64,000 nt of DNA, taken from positions 239,001-303,000 of the forward strand of contig JAPQWV010000665.1 of assembly GCA_027422505.1 (NCBI GenBank). The letters are read 5' to 3'. A program made the translations under genes and the position numbers. Position 1 is the first letter of the stretch; every line of letters begins with the position of its first letter. Below are positions 9,995-19,151 of this stretch, one piece after another. This DNA comes from Craterostigma plantagineum. Taxonomy: Eukaryota; Streptophyta; Magnoliopsida; Lamiales; Linderniaceae. Below the pieces are notes generated by a model that made no database searches, was not told the origin of the DNA, and worked only from the letters and a program-made list of their open reading frames with translations.

Positions 9995-10590
9995 AAATAT
10001 ATGTCTCTCTCTCACTCTCTCTCAGTTCTCTCTCACTCTCGTCTCTTATCTCTCTCTCTCGCACTCTCTCTCTCTGTCTGAATCTCTCTCTCTCTCTCTC
10101 GCTGTCTCTCTCTCGCGCTCTCTCTCTCGCCTCTCTCTCTCGCGTCTCGCCTCTCTCTCTCGCTCTCTCCCGCCGACCACCACCCGCCGCGCCGCCGTCC
10201 GCCGACCACCTCCCGCCGCCGACCACCTCCCGCAGCCGCGACGCGCCGCCGCCGGCCACCTCCCGCAGCCGCGAGCCCCCACCACCGGCGACGCCACCGC
10301 ACCACCTCACCACCACCGCCGCACCACCACCGCCCCACCACCACCGCGCCGCCGCTGCAGCCACCGCCCCACCACCGCCGGCGTCCCGCACCACCACCGC
10401 CGCCCTCACCACCACCGCCGGAACACCGCGCCGCCGCTGCATCCACGCGCCGCCGCCGCCGTGCCGCACCACCGCCGCCGTGCCGCACCACCACCGCCGC
10501 ACCTCACCACCACCGCCGCCGCTGCAGCCACGCGCCGCCGCCGCCGCCGTGCCGCACCACCACCGCCTCGGCCCCGACTCTTGGTATCCT
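9995..10590. repeat. CT-rich then CCG/CCA-rich low-complexity leader of the hAT element
   Basis: Positions 10003-10170 are an imperfect CT microsatellite (CTCTCTCTCT with GT/CG interruptions). Positions 10175-10570 are CCGCCG/CCACCACCG repeats. The region precedes the transposase ORF and probably forms promoter and 5' untranslated leader. A TTTTTTTAG run just before the ATG at 10652 could be a 3' splice site of a leader intron. The long minus-strand frames here are low-complexity artefacts. Confidence 0.7.
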
Positions 10591-10651
10591 CTTGTGGTCC
10601 TTTTTAGTTTTTTATCTAACCGTATTTTTCCCGTGTGTAGATTTTTTTTAG

Positions 10652-12910
10652 ATGGATCGTGGTGGTGGCCGACGTGGTTCTCGTGAATCGAGGGCCAGCA
10701 AAGGGAAGCAAGTCGTTGGTAGTTCATCGCAAGATGACTACCAACAATATGACCCGAACGAGTTCTTGGATTTGGATATCGCCGACGTGCTCGGCGACGA
10801 CTTAAACGAGGAGCAGGCCCAGTTCGAACCATCACCGGGAGCAAGCTCGCATGCCGCGCAGGGGCAACATACGGAGGCGGATGAGGAAGCGCCTACGCAA
10901 ACCGGCGGCGGCGCCGCCCGACGGTTACAGTCGGACATCTTCGCGGTACACTACAGGAAGGTACCTACTAGTATAGTTAATCAATTTAAAGCTATTTGTA
11001 ATTACTGTGGTAAGGAGTATAATTTTAGAAAGGGGGGCGGATATGGGTCAATGACTTCCCATCTCCGTTCGAAACACCCGACTAAGTTAGGGGTAGCACA
11101 AAACCAACAGCAAATGTTCGGCGGAACGGACTCGTCCGCGTCGGGACCGGCGGTCGGGAGCGGAAGCGCAACGTCGTTGTTTCATTACAACGAGGACGTT
11201 GCGCGACGGGAGCTTGCCAAGTTCGTAGCCGCGAAGCACCTTCCATTTCGATTTGCCGACGATCCGATCTACGAGCATTGGATCAAGACCGCGTACAACC
11301 CTCAGGCGAAGAAGATTCCGAGGAGCACCCTGACGCGGGATACTAGGAAGACAGTACTTGCGCTTAAGCGCGACTTAGTAGCTTTATTAGGTAGTTTAGG
11401 AACTTCCGTATCGATTTGCTCCGATATATGGAGCGATCATTGGCAACGTTCATCTTACATGGGCGTGACATGCCATTGGGTCGATGATTCGTGGACGATA
11501 CAAAAGCGCTTGATCGCATATAGGGAGTTCGATGAAGCGCACACGGCCCAAAACATTGCGATCAAGCTTAGGACGATCTTATCAGAGTATAGGATAGTCA
11601 ACAAAATATTTTCAGTATCGTTCGACAATGCGAGCGCAAACAACGCGAGCATTGAACGGTTGATCGAGTATTGTCAGCCGTCAGTCGGAGGACGGTTTTT
11701 CCACGTGCGTTGTTTTTGCCACATACTTAACCTCTGTGTGCAAGACGCGCTAGCTAGTTTAAAGGACCAGGTGCAGCCTATACGCTACGCAATCTCCTAC
11801 CTGATGCGACACCCGTCTTTGTGGAAGAAGTGGAAGCGTTTCTGCGCTAGAGAGGATGTAGCAGCCAAGAAGTTTAGTTTAGACGTACCCACCAGGTGGA
11901 ATTCCACCTACAAGTTGCTGTACAGTTCTATGGAGTATCGACAGCATCTGTGCGACTTTTTCGCCGAAAACAGAGTGTTGTCGTACATTTTAGTTCCGGA
12001 GATGTGGGACCCGTGCAACAGTTTATGTGAGATACTTCAAGTATTTCACGACGCCACCGAGGCGATGTCGGGTTCATATTACCCGACTTCCATACTAGCG
12101 TTAGATCATTGCGTTAAAGTCGCAATTATACTCGACGGGCTAAGGTTTGATGCAGTAGTCGGCGAGGCCGTTGGGAACATGTCGACCAAGTGGCTCAAAT
12201 ATTTTTTTGAGTTACCGGATGTCTTCATTATAGCGAAGATATTGGATCCGAGATGGCGTTTAGAGGGTACGGGTAGACTACTAGAATGTTACTATACGAA
12301 GGTATCGTCGGGTAGGGTAGTCGATAGCATTTATTGGCAGAGCGTACTCGATAGAGCGCATAGCTCTTTAAAGGATCTCTTTAAAGAGTATAAGCCCGAT
12401 TTCGGCCACGACTCGTCCCGATCGGGATCGGGGCGCGGTCAATCTAGCTCTACTAGTAGTCGATCTTCTTCACGATTAGCTGACTACTATGACATTCTCA
12501 ACGCAAACAAGCGTCCAAGGTCCTCCCAAAACCCCTACATAGAACTCGATAACTTCATGTCGACGACTTTCGAGTTCGAGGACGAAGATGAGTTCAACGT
12601 CCTTAGATGGTGGTCGAGGGTGTCGCCAACGTATCCAACGTTGGCGAGGATCGCAAGGGAGATCCTTGCCGTCCCGGTATTGACCGTCGCGGTGGAGCAT
12701 GCTTTTAGCATGGGCGGTTTGACCTTGAGCGAGAAGCGTTCGAACTTGAGTGTCGACAACCTCGAGTACCAATGTCTTCTCGACGATTGGACTCGAGCCG
12801 AGTATCGCACCCAAGACGAGCGTGCCAGCGACTCGCCTGACGACCTTTTGGAGGACACCACCGGCACAGAGACGAGCGGCAACGGCGGTGGCGACGGTGA
12901 TGATTATTAG
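10652..12910 (+). CDS. hAT transposase with BED zinc finger, 752 aa, intact
   Basis: This nuclear DNA transposase cuts the element at its terminal repeats and joins it to 8-bp-staggered target sites. The N-terminus is basic then acidic. A BED-type zinc finger spans about 110-145, with ligands C116, C119, H137 and H142. The RNase H-like core carries the expected acidic residues: D258 in CSDIW, D325 in SFDNAS and E682 in VEHAFS. Between them are the CHILNLCVQDAL (about 356-367) and DVPTRWNSTY (411-420) blocks and a helical insertion. The C-terminus (about 648-713) is the hAT dimerisation domain, with WW at 653-654 and YPTLARIAREILAVP. Length and domain order fit plant SLEEPER-type hAT proteins. 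There is no stop or frameshift. The start was chosen as the first ATG after the low-complexity leader. Confidence 0.95.
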   Translation: MDRGGGRRGSRESRASKGKQVVGSSSQDDYQQYDPNEFLDLDIADVLGDDLNEEQAQFEPSPGASSHAAQGQHTEADEEAPTQTGGGAARRLQSDIFAVHYRKVPTSIVNQFKAICNYCGKEYNFRKGGGYGSMTSHLRSKHPTKLGVAQNQQQMFGGTDSSASGPAVGSGSATSLFHYNEDVARRELAKFVAAKHLPFRFADDPIYEHWIKTAYNPQAKKIPRSTLTRDTRKTVLALKRDLVALLGSLGTSVSICSDIWSDHWQRSSYMGVTCHWVDDSWTIQKRLIAYREFDEAHTAQNIAIKLRTILSEYRIVNKIFSVSFDNASANNASIERLIEYCQPSVGGRFFHVRCFCHILNLCVQDALASLKDQVQPIRYAISYLMRHPSLWKKWKRFCAREDVAAKKFSLDVPTRWNSTYKLLYSSMEYRQHLCDFFAENRVLSYILVPEMWDPCNSLCEILQVFHDATEAMSGSYYPTSILALDHCVKVAIILDGLRFDAVVGEAVGNMSTKWLKYFFELPDVFIIAKILDPRWRLEGTGRLLECYYTKVSSGRVVDSIYWQSVLDRAHSSLKDLFKEYKPDFGHDSSRSGSGRGQSSSTSSRSSSRLADYYDILNANKRPRSSQNPYIELDNFMSTTFEFEDEDEFNVLRWWSRVSPTYPTLARIAREILAVPVLTVAVEHAFSMGGLTLSEKRSNLSVDNLEYQCLLDDWTRAEYRTQDERASDSPDDLLEDTTGTETSGNGGGDGDDY

Positions 12911-12940
12911 AGGCATTCGGCGAGGCGTGGACTCCACATC

Positions 12941-13260
12941 AACCAACAAGCCCGAAAAAAGATAAGTATCCAACTATTATATTTTCTTTTTTCCGTACAA
13001 ATATTTATTATGTCTTCATTTATAACTAATGAATTGTTATTTTCAGGTGCTAATTTATTTACACAAGCCTATTACGACGACGAAGCCCGAAAAAGATAAG
13101 TATCCAATCCAACAACTTATTTTTTTTGTACAAATATTTATATGCGTTTATATGGCACACTAATGAATTGTTATTTTCAGGTACTAATTAATTTGAACAA
13201 GGCTATTGCGACGAGTCACGACTCACGACGAAGCCCGAAAAAAGATAAGTAAATAATATT
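12941..13260 (+). repeat. Three intron-like tandem units downstream of the transposase ORF
   Basis: A segment AGCCCGAAAAA(A)GATAAGT recurs starting near 12949, 13084 and 13232 (spacing about 135 and 148 bases). Between copies, TTGTTATTTTCAGGT(G/A)CTAAT occurs twice, and a related (T)n-ATAGG end closes the third near 13335. Each unit looks like a short exon end, a GATAAGT donor-like site and a pyrimidine-rich acceptor. They lie in the probable 3' untranslated region. Confidence 0.6.
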
Positions 13261-13369
13261 TCTATAATTGCATATTTCGCCTCTTTTAAAATTATATAAT
13301 GTAACTCATGCATGTTTATGCATTTTTTTTATAGGGAAGAAGATTACGAAGAATAGGGGTTTCCGCGAG

Positions 13370-13482
13370 TGCAGTGCAAGTAAGTTAGCAACGTGTGATC
13401 TCCGGATGCTTTAACGGATCATAATTGACAGTTGATTCGTTAAAGCTCCTGAGATCATTCGTGCTTTCTCCCATGCACTGCA
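13370..13482. repeat. Foldback 1 (about 113 nt) in hAT 3' region
   Basis: The arms pair in three blocks: TGCAGTGCA with TGCACTGCA, TGATCTC with GAGATCA, and GCTTTAACG with CGTTAAAGC, around a short loop. It is related to foldback 2 by shared AAGTTAGCAACGTGTGAT in the 5' arm. It resembles a plant miRNA-type precursor in size and arm symmetry, but I recognise no known miRNA. Confidence 0.7.
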
Positions 13483-13504
13483 CCTGCACTGCTGTAAATT
13501 GGCA

Positions 13505-13616
13505 CAAGTGCAATCAAGTTAGCAACGTGTGATTTCAGGATACGTTGACGGATCGTACTTGATAGTTGATTCGTCAGCGTTCTTGAAATCATTCGCTGCT
13601 TCCCCACATGCACTTG
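13505..13616. repeat. Foldback 2 (about 112 nt) in hAT 3' region
   Basis: The arms pair as CAAGTGCA with TGCACTTG, TGATTTCA with TGAAATCA, and ACGTTGACG with CGTCAGCGT (one G-U). Compared with foldback 1, several stem positions have changed on both sides so that pairing is kept. Confidence 0.7.
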
Positions 13617-13674
13617 CTTTGCCGATACTTCAAGATTTGTGAAGATTTGCAAATGTGGCTTAGCACGTGATGGG

Positions 13675-13720
13675 CTTCAACAAGTCCAGTCGCCCAGCTA
13701 GGCGATTGGACTTGTTGAAG
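13675..13720. repeat. Short near-perfect hairpin, 20-bp stem and 6-base loop
   Basis: CTTCAACAAGTCCAGTCGCC pairs with GGCGATTGGACTTGTTGAAG around the loop CAGCTA, with one G-U pair. It lies in the non-coding 3' part of the hAT element. Confidence 0.85.
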
Positions 13721-13979
13721 TCTTTCTCGTACAAAGCGACTTCAAATTTGCGTAGATGTATTGTATTGTATTGTAAATTTGTAATTTGTTATTTAAAATT
13801 TTGTCTACAAATTGTGTTGTACAAGTACAAGTTCGTTATAAAATGTTGTAGATTTTTTTAATTGTCTTACAAATTATATAGTAGATTACAAGATTTCGAT
13901 ACATAATTCGATCAAATAATATACTAAACCTAACTTTATTAAAACATTAAATAAAAAAATAAAAAAACAAATAAAAAAA

Positions 13980-14168
13980 TCGGCGGTTGGAACCGCCGGT
14001 TAACCTTAACCGGCGGTTAACCAACCGCCGGTTACTCTAACCGTCAACCGGGGGCGGCTAACCGGCAACCGCCCCCGGCCGGTTAGACGGCGGTTAGTCC
14101 TAAGGACTAACCGCCAACCGCCGGTTCCCAACCGCCGGTTACGGTTAACCGGCGGTTGGGCATGTCTA
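13980..14168. repeat. Right subterminal and terminal repeat array of the hAT element
   Basis: About nine copies of CGGCGGTT/AACCGCCG lie in roughly 180 bases, mirroring the left end, and finish with the terminal repeat TGGGCATGTCTA. The interval 13725-13975 between the hairpin and this array is AT-rich and holds nothing I recognise. Confidence 0.8.
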
Positions 14169-14176
14169 GGCTAGAG
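14169..14176. repeat. Right 8-bp target site duplication of the hAT element
   Basis: GGCTAGAG follows the right hAT terminus and matches 9623-9630 exactly. Confidence 0.93.
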
Positions 14177-14635
14177 GTTAAGAAAAGCCCAAATGGGGGA
14201 CAATTTTCCCTAAAATTAGGAAAAGCCCATGCCTTATCCAATAATAACTAAGGAAAATATCTAACCCATGTTAACACTTTAACCACACCTAAACTAACGA
14301 AAAGCAAGAAGGAAAGGAGAAGGAGCCGAGACAAAAATTGAACCAAGAGCACTTCAAATAGCTAAGGATTTCGAGATTTGTAAGTGAAATACCCTCCCTA
14401 AGCCTTTTTAAGTTCGTATCCTAGGTGTTGTTGGATGTATTAATGACATTAAATGCGATTTTAGTTTGAGAAAGAATGCGAAAATCCTAAGTGTAAGGTA
14501 TAAGCCCATGTTAAGGTCTCGATTTAGGTAAATAAGTGTTGGGATTGTTTAATGTACGATTTAGGAACCATAAGCTTGACTTTTATGTTAGGAACCACCT
14601 GATTTTGGGTAGCCAAGAGGGATAAGATGCAGAGT

Positions 14636-15295
14636 TTCGATTCGATTGGTAGGAAGAAGGCAGTTTCGATCGAACATGATTAACCAAGGCACTTTCGATC
14701 GAAAGTAGGAAATTATCCTTAGAGTTTCGGGCGATAATTAGAAGCCACAAATTCAGTTTCGATCGAACCAATTTTAAATAGTAACTCGAATGATTTACGA
14801 GTTTCGACCGAAACTCATTTCAATGTATGAGTATCGATCGAAACTCACACCAATTCCATGCCATCGATCAAAAGTGATTAATCACCTTGCATGGTTTCGA
14901 TCGAAACCCATAACAACGCCATGCACACGTCACCATGCGGCGAAACACAAGCCAATTGGAAGAAGAATCGAGCGAAAGTTGAGTGATGTCATGGTGATGA
15001 AATAGCACGGCGAAACTCATATGGTTTCAGGCGAAATTAATCCATGATAATTACTAATTGAAATTAGGACTTGATAGAAATAAGTATCGACCGAAACTAA
15101 GATGTGAGGAACCTCAATTGGACAAATTGAATCGAGCGAAACTTAGCAAATCCAACGACTTTCGCCGAGCCTTTCATGAAAAGAATTTCAATTTCCTAAT
15201 TTAGAAATTTATTAAGGATCGAAACTTAGAAGAAATCAAGCAATTAGAAGTCTTGTCGAAACCCAATCCAAAGTAGCACTCTTTCGCCGAGAAGT
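14636..15295. repeat. Interspersed TTTCGATCGAAA-type palindrome array in LTR B
   Basis: About 18 copies of a 12-bp dyad TTTCG(A/C/G)(T/C)CGAAA, complete or half-site (GGCGAAAC, ATCGAGCGAAA), lie in about 650 bases at irregular spacing. They occupy the same place, just upstream of the conserved ACTTTCGCCGAGCC segment, that the TCGACATT block occupies in the related LTR at 3143-6309. Confidence 0.8.
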
Positions 15296-15890
15296 ATAAG
15301 CTAGGGCCGAAATTAAATAATAACATAGCTAAGGTAGAAATTGAATGACTTAGGAAATTCAATATGACATTTCCAATAGCTCAAAGTCTAGAAAATTTGC
15401 ACTTCGACGAATGAGCTAAGGAAAGCAAGGTACTAATCTTCTAACCTTTTTATTTAAAAGGTCAAATGACAGAAACGAACAAGGAAGTACGCTAACTACG
15501 CTTGGACAACAGGTAAGTAGAAATTCAACTACGACACGTAACTTGCCTGCGTCCAATTATGTGAATTACGTGCTCGTGAATTTTGTATGAAATGTGTGCG
15601 TATGATACGATTAAATTATGTGCATGATGGCATGATTAGAATATGTACATGAGCATAGCATGAGCATTTGCACGCATGCGTAGTGTATAAGACGCGAGGT
15701 ATGAGCATGCATAAGATCTCCTGTGTGCGATATATATATACTCGCCGATAATGGCGTTTGTGTCGACTCAATGAAGAGTCACGGCTCCCCTATGCAGCCA
15801 GTAAGGCGAATGAAGCTATAAGGCCTGTATAAGAGGCTGGGGGAAATACCCCGTATGCGGGAGATGCAACCTGGAGGATGCGGCCCGGGG

Positions 15891-16084
15891 CACACGCTGA
15901 GTAAGGGAAGATTCCTTCGGGTGACCTTCTAGCGTGTAAAGCACTACCCGGAGGGAAGATTCCTTCGGGTGACCTCCGTGGTTAGTGGCTTCGGTGTTAG
16001 CTACCAGTGAGAAGCGCTCGCGTGGAGGCCACACTGAGTAAGGGAAGATTCCTTCAGGTGACCTTCTAGTGTGTGAACCTCCAC
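15891..16084 (+). repeat. Three hairpin repeats with constant interior in LTR B
   Basis: Copies at 15892-15937, 15942-15987 and 16022-16084 share GGGAAGATTCCTTC(G/A)GGTGACC in the interior. Their flanks are complementary but different: ACACGCT with AGCGTGT; CACTA-CC-CGGAGG with CCTCCG-TGG-TTAGTG; GTGGAGG plus CACACT with AGTGTG plus CCTCCAC. They lie downstream of a TATATATATA run, so they may be transcribed. Confidence 0.75.
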
Positions 16085-16265
16085 ACTTGAGATCTCTAAG
16101 GATGGCGCATTGTGGGACTGAAAGCCGAGGGCCCGTATGAAGTAAGAGTATGAGAAAAAGAGTATGAGCGTTAGAAAACGAAGGCGTGGATTGTCGTTCG
16201 TTAGGACACGTGCATACATGCATAATTTCTGCTTACTGAGCCTCGGTGGCTCATTGTCTCCACAG

Positions 16266-18038
16266 AGGCGGATGTGGAGACAAATGTTGACCCAACATCT
16301 GACTCAACTTCTTCCCCTGAACAGAATGATGATGCGGACCCAGCGAGGTGAGAAGAGACTTCCTATGAAGATACAGAAAGACCATCCCACAGACTAGATC
16401 ATTGGAGATGTCAATGGAGGAAACCCAGAGACAAGCCGCGCAAGGATTACAAGTCCATGGCAAGGAACGTATGCATGAATTCTGTATACGCGGAGGTACG
16501 TTTTAATTGTTTTGTTTCTGAGACAGATCCTAAGAATGTCCTCAAAGCCCTCAAGGATAGTTTCTGGATAAATGCGATGCAAGAAGAACTCTTGCAGTTT
16601 GAGAAAAATCAAGTGTGGGCCTTGGTTCCACGGCTAAAAGACATCAATGTCATAGGCACGAAGTGGATCCTCAAGAATAAATTTGATGAACTTGGTAGGG
16701 TTGTTAGAAACAAAGCACGTCTGGTTGCTCAAGGCTATACTCAAGTAGATGGCATAGATTTTGATGAGACGTTTGCTCCTGAGGCTAGGCTAGAATCGAT
16801 TAGGTTGTTGTTAGCAATTGCATGTTGGCTTAACATTACGCTACACCAAATGGATGTTAAGGTGCATTTTTAAATAGGTAGATTGATAAAGATATTTATG
16901 TCGAACAACCTAAGGGATTCGAAGACCCGCATTTTCCTAACCATGTTTTTAAGCTGCAGAAAGCGATGTGTGGTCTAAAGCAAGCTCCTAGAGCTTGGTA
17001 CGAGAGGTTAGCCACATTTTTACTTGAATTTGGGTTTGTACGCGGTGAGGCAAACCGTCCTCTTTTTATAAAGAGAGTCGGCACTGATATATTGATTGCT
17101 CAAATTTATGTTTGTGATGTTGTGTTTGGCTCAAGCTCAAAATCTATGCTAGATCAGTTTGTACAGGCTATGAACACCACTTCCGAGATGAGCATGATCG
17201 GAGAACTAACGTTCTTCTTAGGCTTGCAGATCAAACAAAGCAATGACGGGATCGTTATGTCTCAAGAAAAGTACGCTAAGAACACTGTGAGGAAGTTCGG
17301 GTTGGACACTACTAAGGTAATGAAAACGCCCATGGGGTCTACGCGGAAGGTAAGTAAAGACAATGTTGGACAGAAAGTTGACCCTACATTGTGTCGATCC
17401 ATGAGAGGCAGTTTATTGTACCTTTCAGCTAGTAGACCCGACATTATGTATAGCGTATGTGTCTGCGCTAGATATCAATCTGAGCCTAAGGTTTCCCATC
17501 TTAATGCTGTTAAGTGTATTCTTCGTTATGTGGTGGATCATAAGCCTAGGATTGTGGTTCTCAAAAGATAATAATATGAGTCTTGTAGGCTACAACGATG
17601 CTGATTGGGCAGGTGACGAGGATGATTGCAAAAGTACAAGTGGCGGTTGTTTCTTCTTAGGTAACAATTTAGTTGCATGGTATAGTAAGAACTAAAATTA
17701 TGTGTCTTTATCTACTGCTGAGTCTGAGTATGTTGCTGCGGGTAGTTGCTGTACACAATTGATGTAGTTAAATAGCTTGTTATGTGACTATGGTTTAGAG
17801 TGCGAATCTGTTCTCATGTATTGTGATAACCTTAGTGCCCAACATATCTAGGAACCCTATCCAGCATCCACGCACGAAGCATATAGATACATCATTTTCA
17901 GGGAGAATGGTAGAGAAAGAGTTAGTGCGCATTGAGCATATAGACACAAAACGTCAGTTAGCTGACATTTTCACGAAAGCATTGGATTCTGAAAGGTTTT
18001 CGGACCTGAAGGAATCCATAGGTTTGCATCAGTCTTGA
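16266..18038 (+). pseudogene. Element A pol remnant (Sirevirus-like copia reverse transcriptase and RNase H), left copy
   Basis: Coding resumes with an acidic linker (DVETNVDPTSDSTSS). Then comes the copia RVT_2 reverse transcriptase in frames 16457-16873 and 16966-17571: IGTKWILKNKFDELG, RLVAQGYTQVDGIDFDETFAP, HQMDVK and CGLKQAPRAWYERLATF. The polymerase motif is damaged (YVCDVVFGS where YVDD is expected). RNase H follows at 17459-17695 (GYNDADWAGDEDDCKSTSGG), with a TAA after WYSKN and shifted frames to 18038 (HIDTKRQLADIFTKAL). Protease and integrase are absent, lost at insertion B. Several stops and frameshifts make it inactive. From 16879 it lies inside the left arm of the inverted repeat. 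Confidence 0.88.
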
Positions 18039-19151
18039 GTGTTGGTCCAACATTTGGATCAACATAGCATATGTCAAAATCGATGGTTACTGCTTTAATG
18101 TTTGGTTAAATATTCTTCTCTGTTTTCCTGTGAAATGACTTAATTCTTCTTGACTGGTCCCCGAGCTAACACGATCCCTTAATTATCAGCTCTTGGTAAT
18201 AAGTTTCCCAGGTACACGGCATTCACAGTGACGATGTACTCTTTGCGACAAAAAGCCAATCCTCGACGCATATAAGCCTGCTCATAAACTTTTTGCAAGT
18301 TATAGGTTCTTGGTAATAAGCTTCCGCAGGTACACGGCATTCGCTGTGACGATGTACTTTATGTGACAAAAAGCCAAGCCTTGATGCTTAGGGTGTAAGG
18401 GCATTGCATAAAATCGGATAGAAATTAGGGTGAAACGGTAGAAATGAAAGGGAACTTGTCTGAGAAGGGTTCGGCAAAAAAGTCTAGGATTACGGAGTGA
18501 GAATGTTGAGTCAAATCTTGGGGCAACATGTGTAACTGTCAGTTTGACAATGCTATATTTTGTGTGCTTTCCTTTATTTGCTTTAGCTTTTAGTCTTGCT
18601 TTTGTCTGTTTCGTGTGTCTAGTTTAGATATCTCTTAGAATTGCATTAGTGCTCCTTGAAGAACAGTTTGTTACACTTTACTCAAGTGCTCATCATCGAT
18701 GCTCAAACGGTTAGTCTCGCTGTGTCTACTATGACTTTTGACTTGGTAATTTTTGGTTGAACCGTGATCTTATATGTCTCTATATATTCCCTTGACTGAT
18801 TATGCCTTATACTATATTTAGCTCCATGCTTAGCCAAGTCTTGACACAGTCCAATCGTGGTAATCTAAATGGCCAAATTACTCCTTGTGTCCAACGGTTA
18901 TTTTTCAGTCCATTTACCCCACTATGTGATAAATTTATTGAGTGACAGTTACCTTTTAGTACCGTTGGTTTACTTGTTCCTCTTTATATGTGACTTAGCT
19001 TGAATTGTTCAATCATCAATATTCACAAGAACCCTACTCGCATAGTATCTCTCTTTCTTGCTGAAAATCATGCTCTCTGCTTTTTAAAGTGTGTCGATAT
19101 AATTGTGGTTAAACAAAATCCATCCTGCTGTTCAAATTTACAGCTCTTAAA
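18039..19151 (+). other. Element A spacer between pol and ORF3, with a 117-bp tandem pair
   Basis: No coding frame is convincing. A block of about 72 bases (CTTGGTAATAAG, then GGTACACGGCATTC, then GTGACGATGTACT and GACAAAAAGCCAA) occurs at 18191-18262 and again at 18308-18380. Several ATGTTG/CAACAT dyads are present (18040-18062, 18504-18530). Confidence 0.65.

Larger units (their letters stand above)
9631..14168 (+). mobile_element. Complete hAT-superfamily DNA transposon, 4538 bp
   Basis: The element has 12-bp terminal inverted repeats (TAGACATGCCCA at the left, its reverse complement at the right) and perfect 8-bp target duplications GGCTAGAG, diagnostic of hAT transposition. Both ends carry dense arrays of the CCGGCGGTT/AACCGCCGG motif. 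Inside is one long transposase ORF (10652-12910) with all key motifs. The 5' part (about 10000-10590) is CT-rich and then CCG/CCA-rich; the 3' part holds tandem intron-like units, two foldbacks and a short hairpin. It sits inside LTR B. Everything visible is consistent with an autonomous or recently autonomous copy. Confidence 0.95.
9366..16265 (+). mobile_element. Truncated gypsy LTR (B) interrupting element A and carrying a hAT transposon
   Basis: It begins TGTAGGACCCCGGTCCCC, similar to the minus-strand start TGTAAGACCCGG of the 3.2-kb LTR at the left. Shared landmarks in the same order are ACTTTCGCCGAGCCTTTCA at about 15157-15176 and GCATAATTTCTGCTTACTGAGC at 16213-16234, so both belong to one LTR family in opposite orientations. 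Leaving out the hAT insert, about 2.36 kb remain. No matching end (GGGTCCTACA-like) or target duplication is seen at the right, and copia coding sequence resumes after about 16265. I read B as a 3'-truncated solo LTR. A TA-rich stretch at 15728-15742 may be its TATA box. Confidence 0.6.

Noticed and set aside
9993..10844. Long minus-strand frames of 283, 153 and 83 aa rich in Arg, Gly and Glu
   Set aside because: They are translations of the CT and CCG/CCA low-complexity leader of the hAT element, antisense to the transposase, with no domain-like composition.
9361..16217. Possible target duplication ATAAT flanking LTR B (9361-9365 and about 16214-16218)
   Set aside because: Homology with the 3.2-kb LTR continues past 16218 (CTTACTG...GCTCAT), so the right-hand ATAAT is inside the LTR and the match is coincidental.
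15816..16223. 135-aa minus-strand frame in LTR B
   Set aside because: It is antisense to the three hairpin repeats; its internal peptide repetition comes from those DNA repeats.
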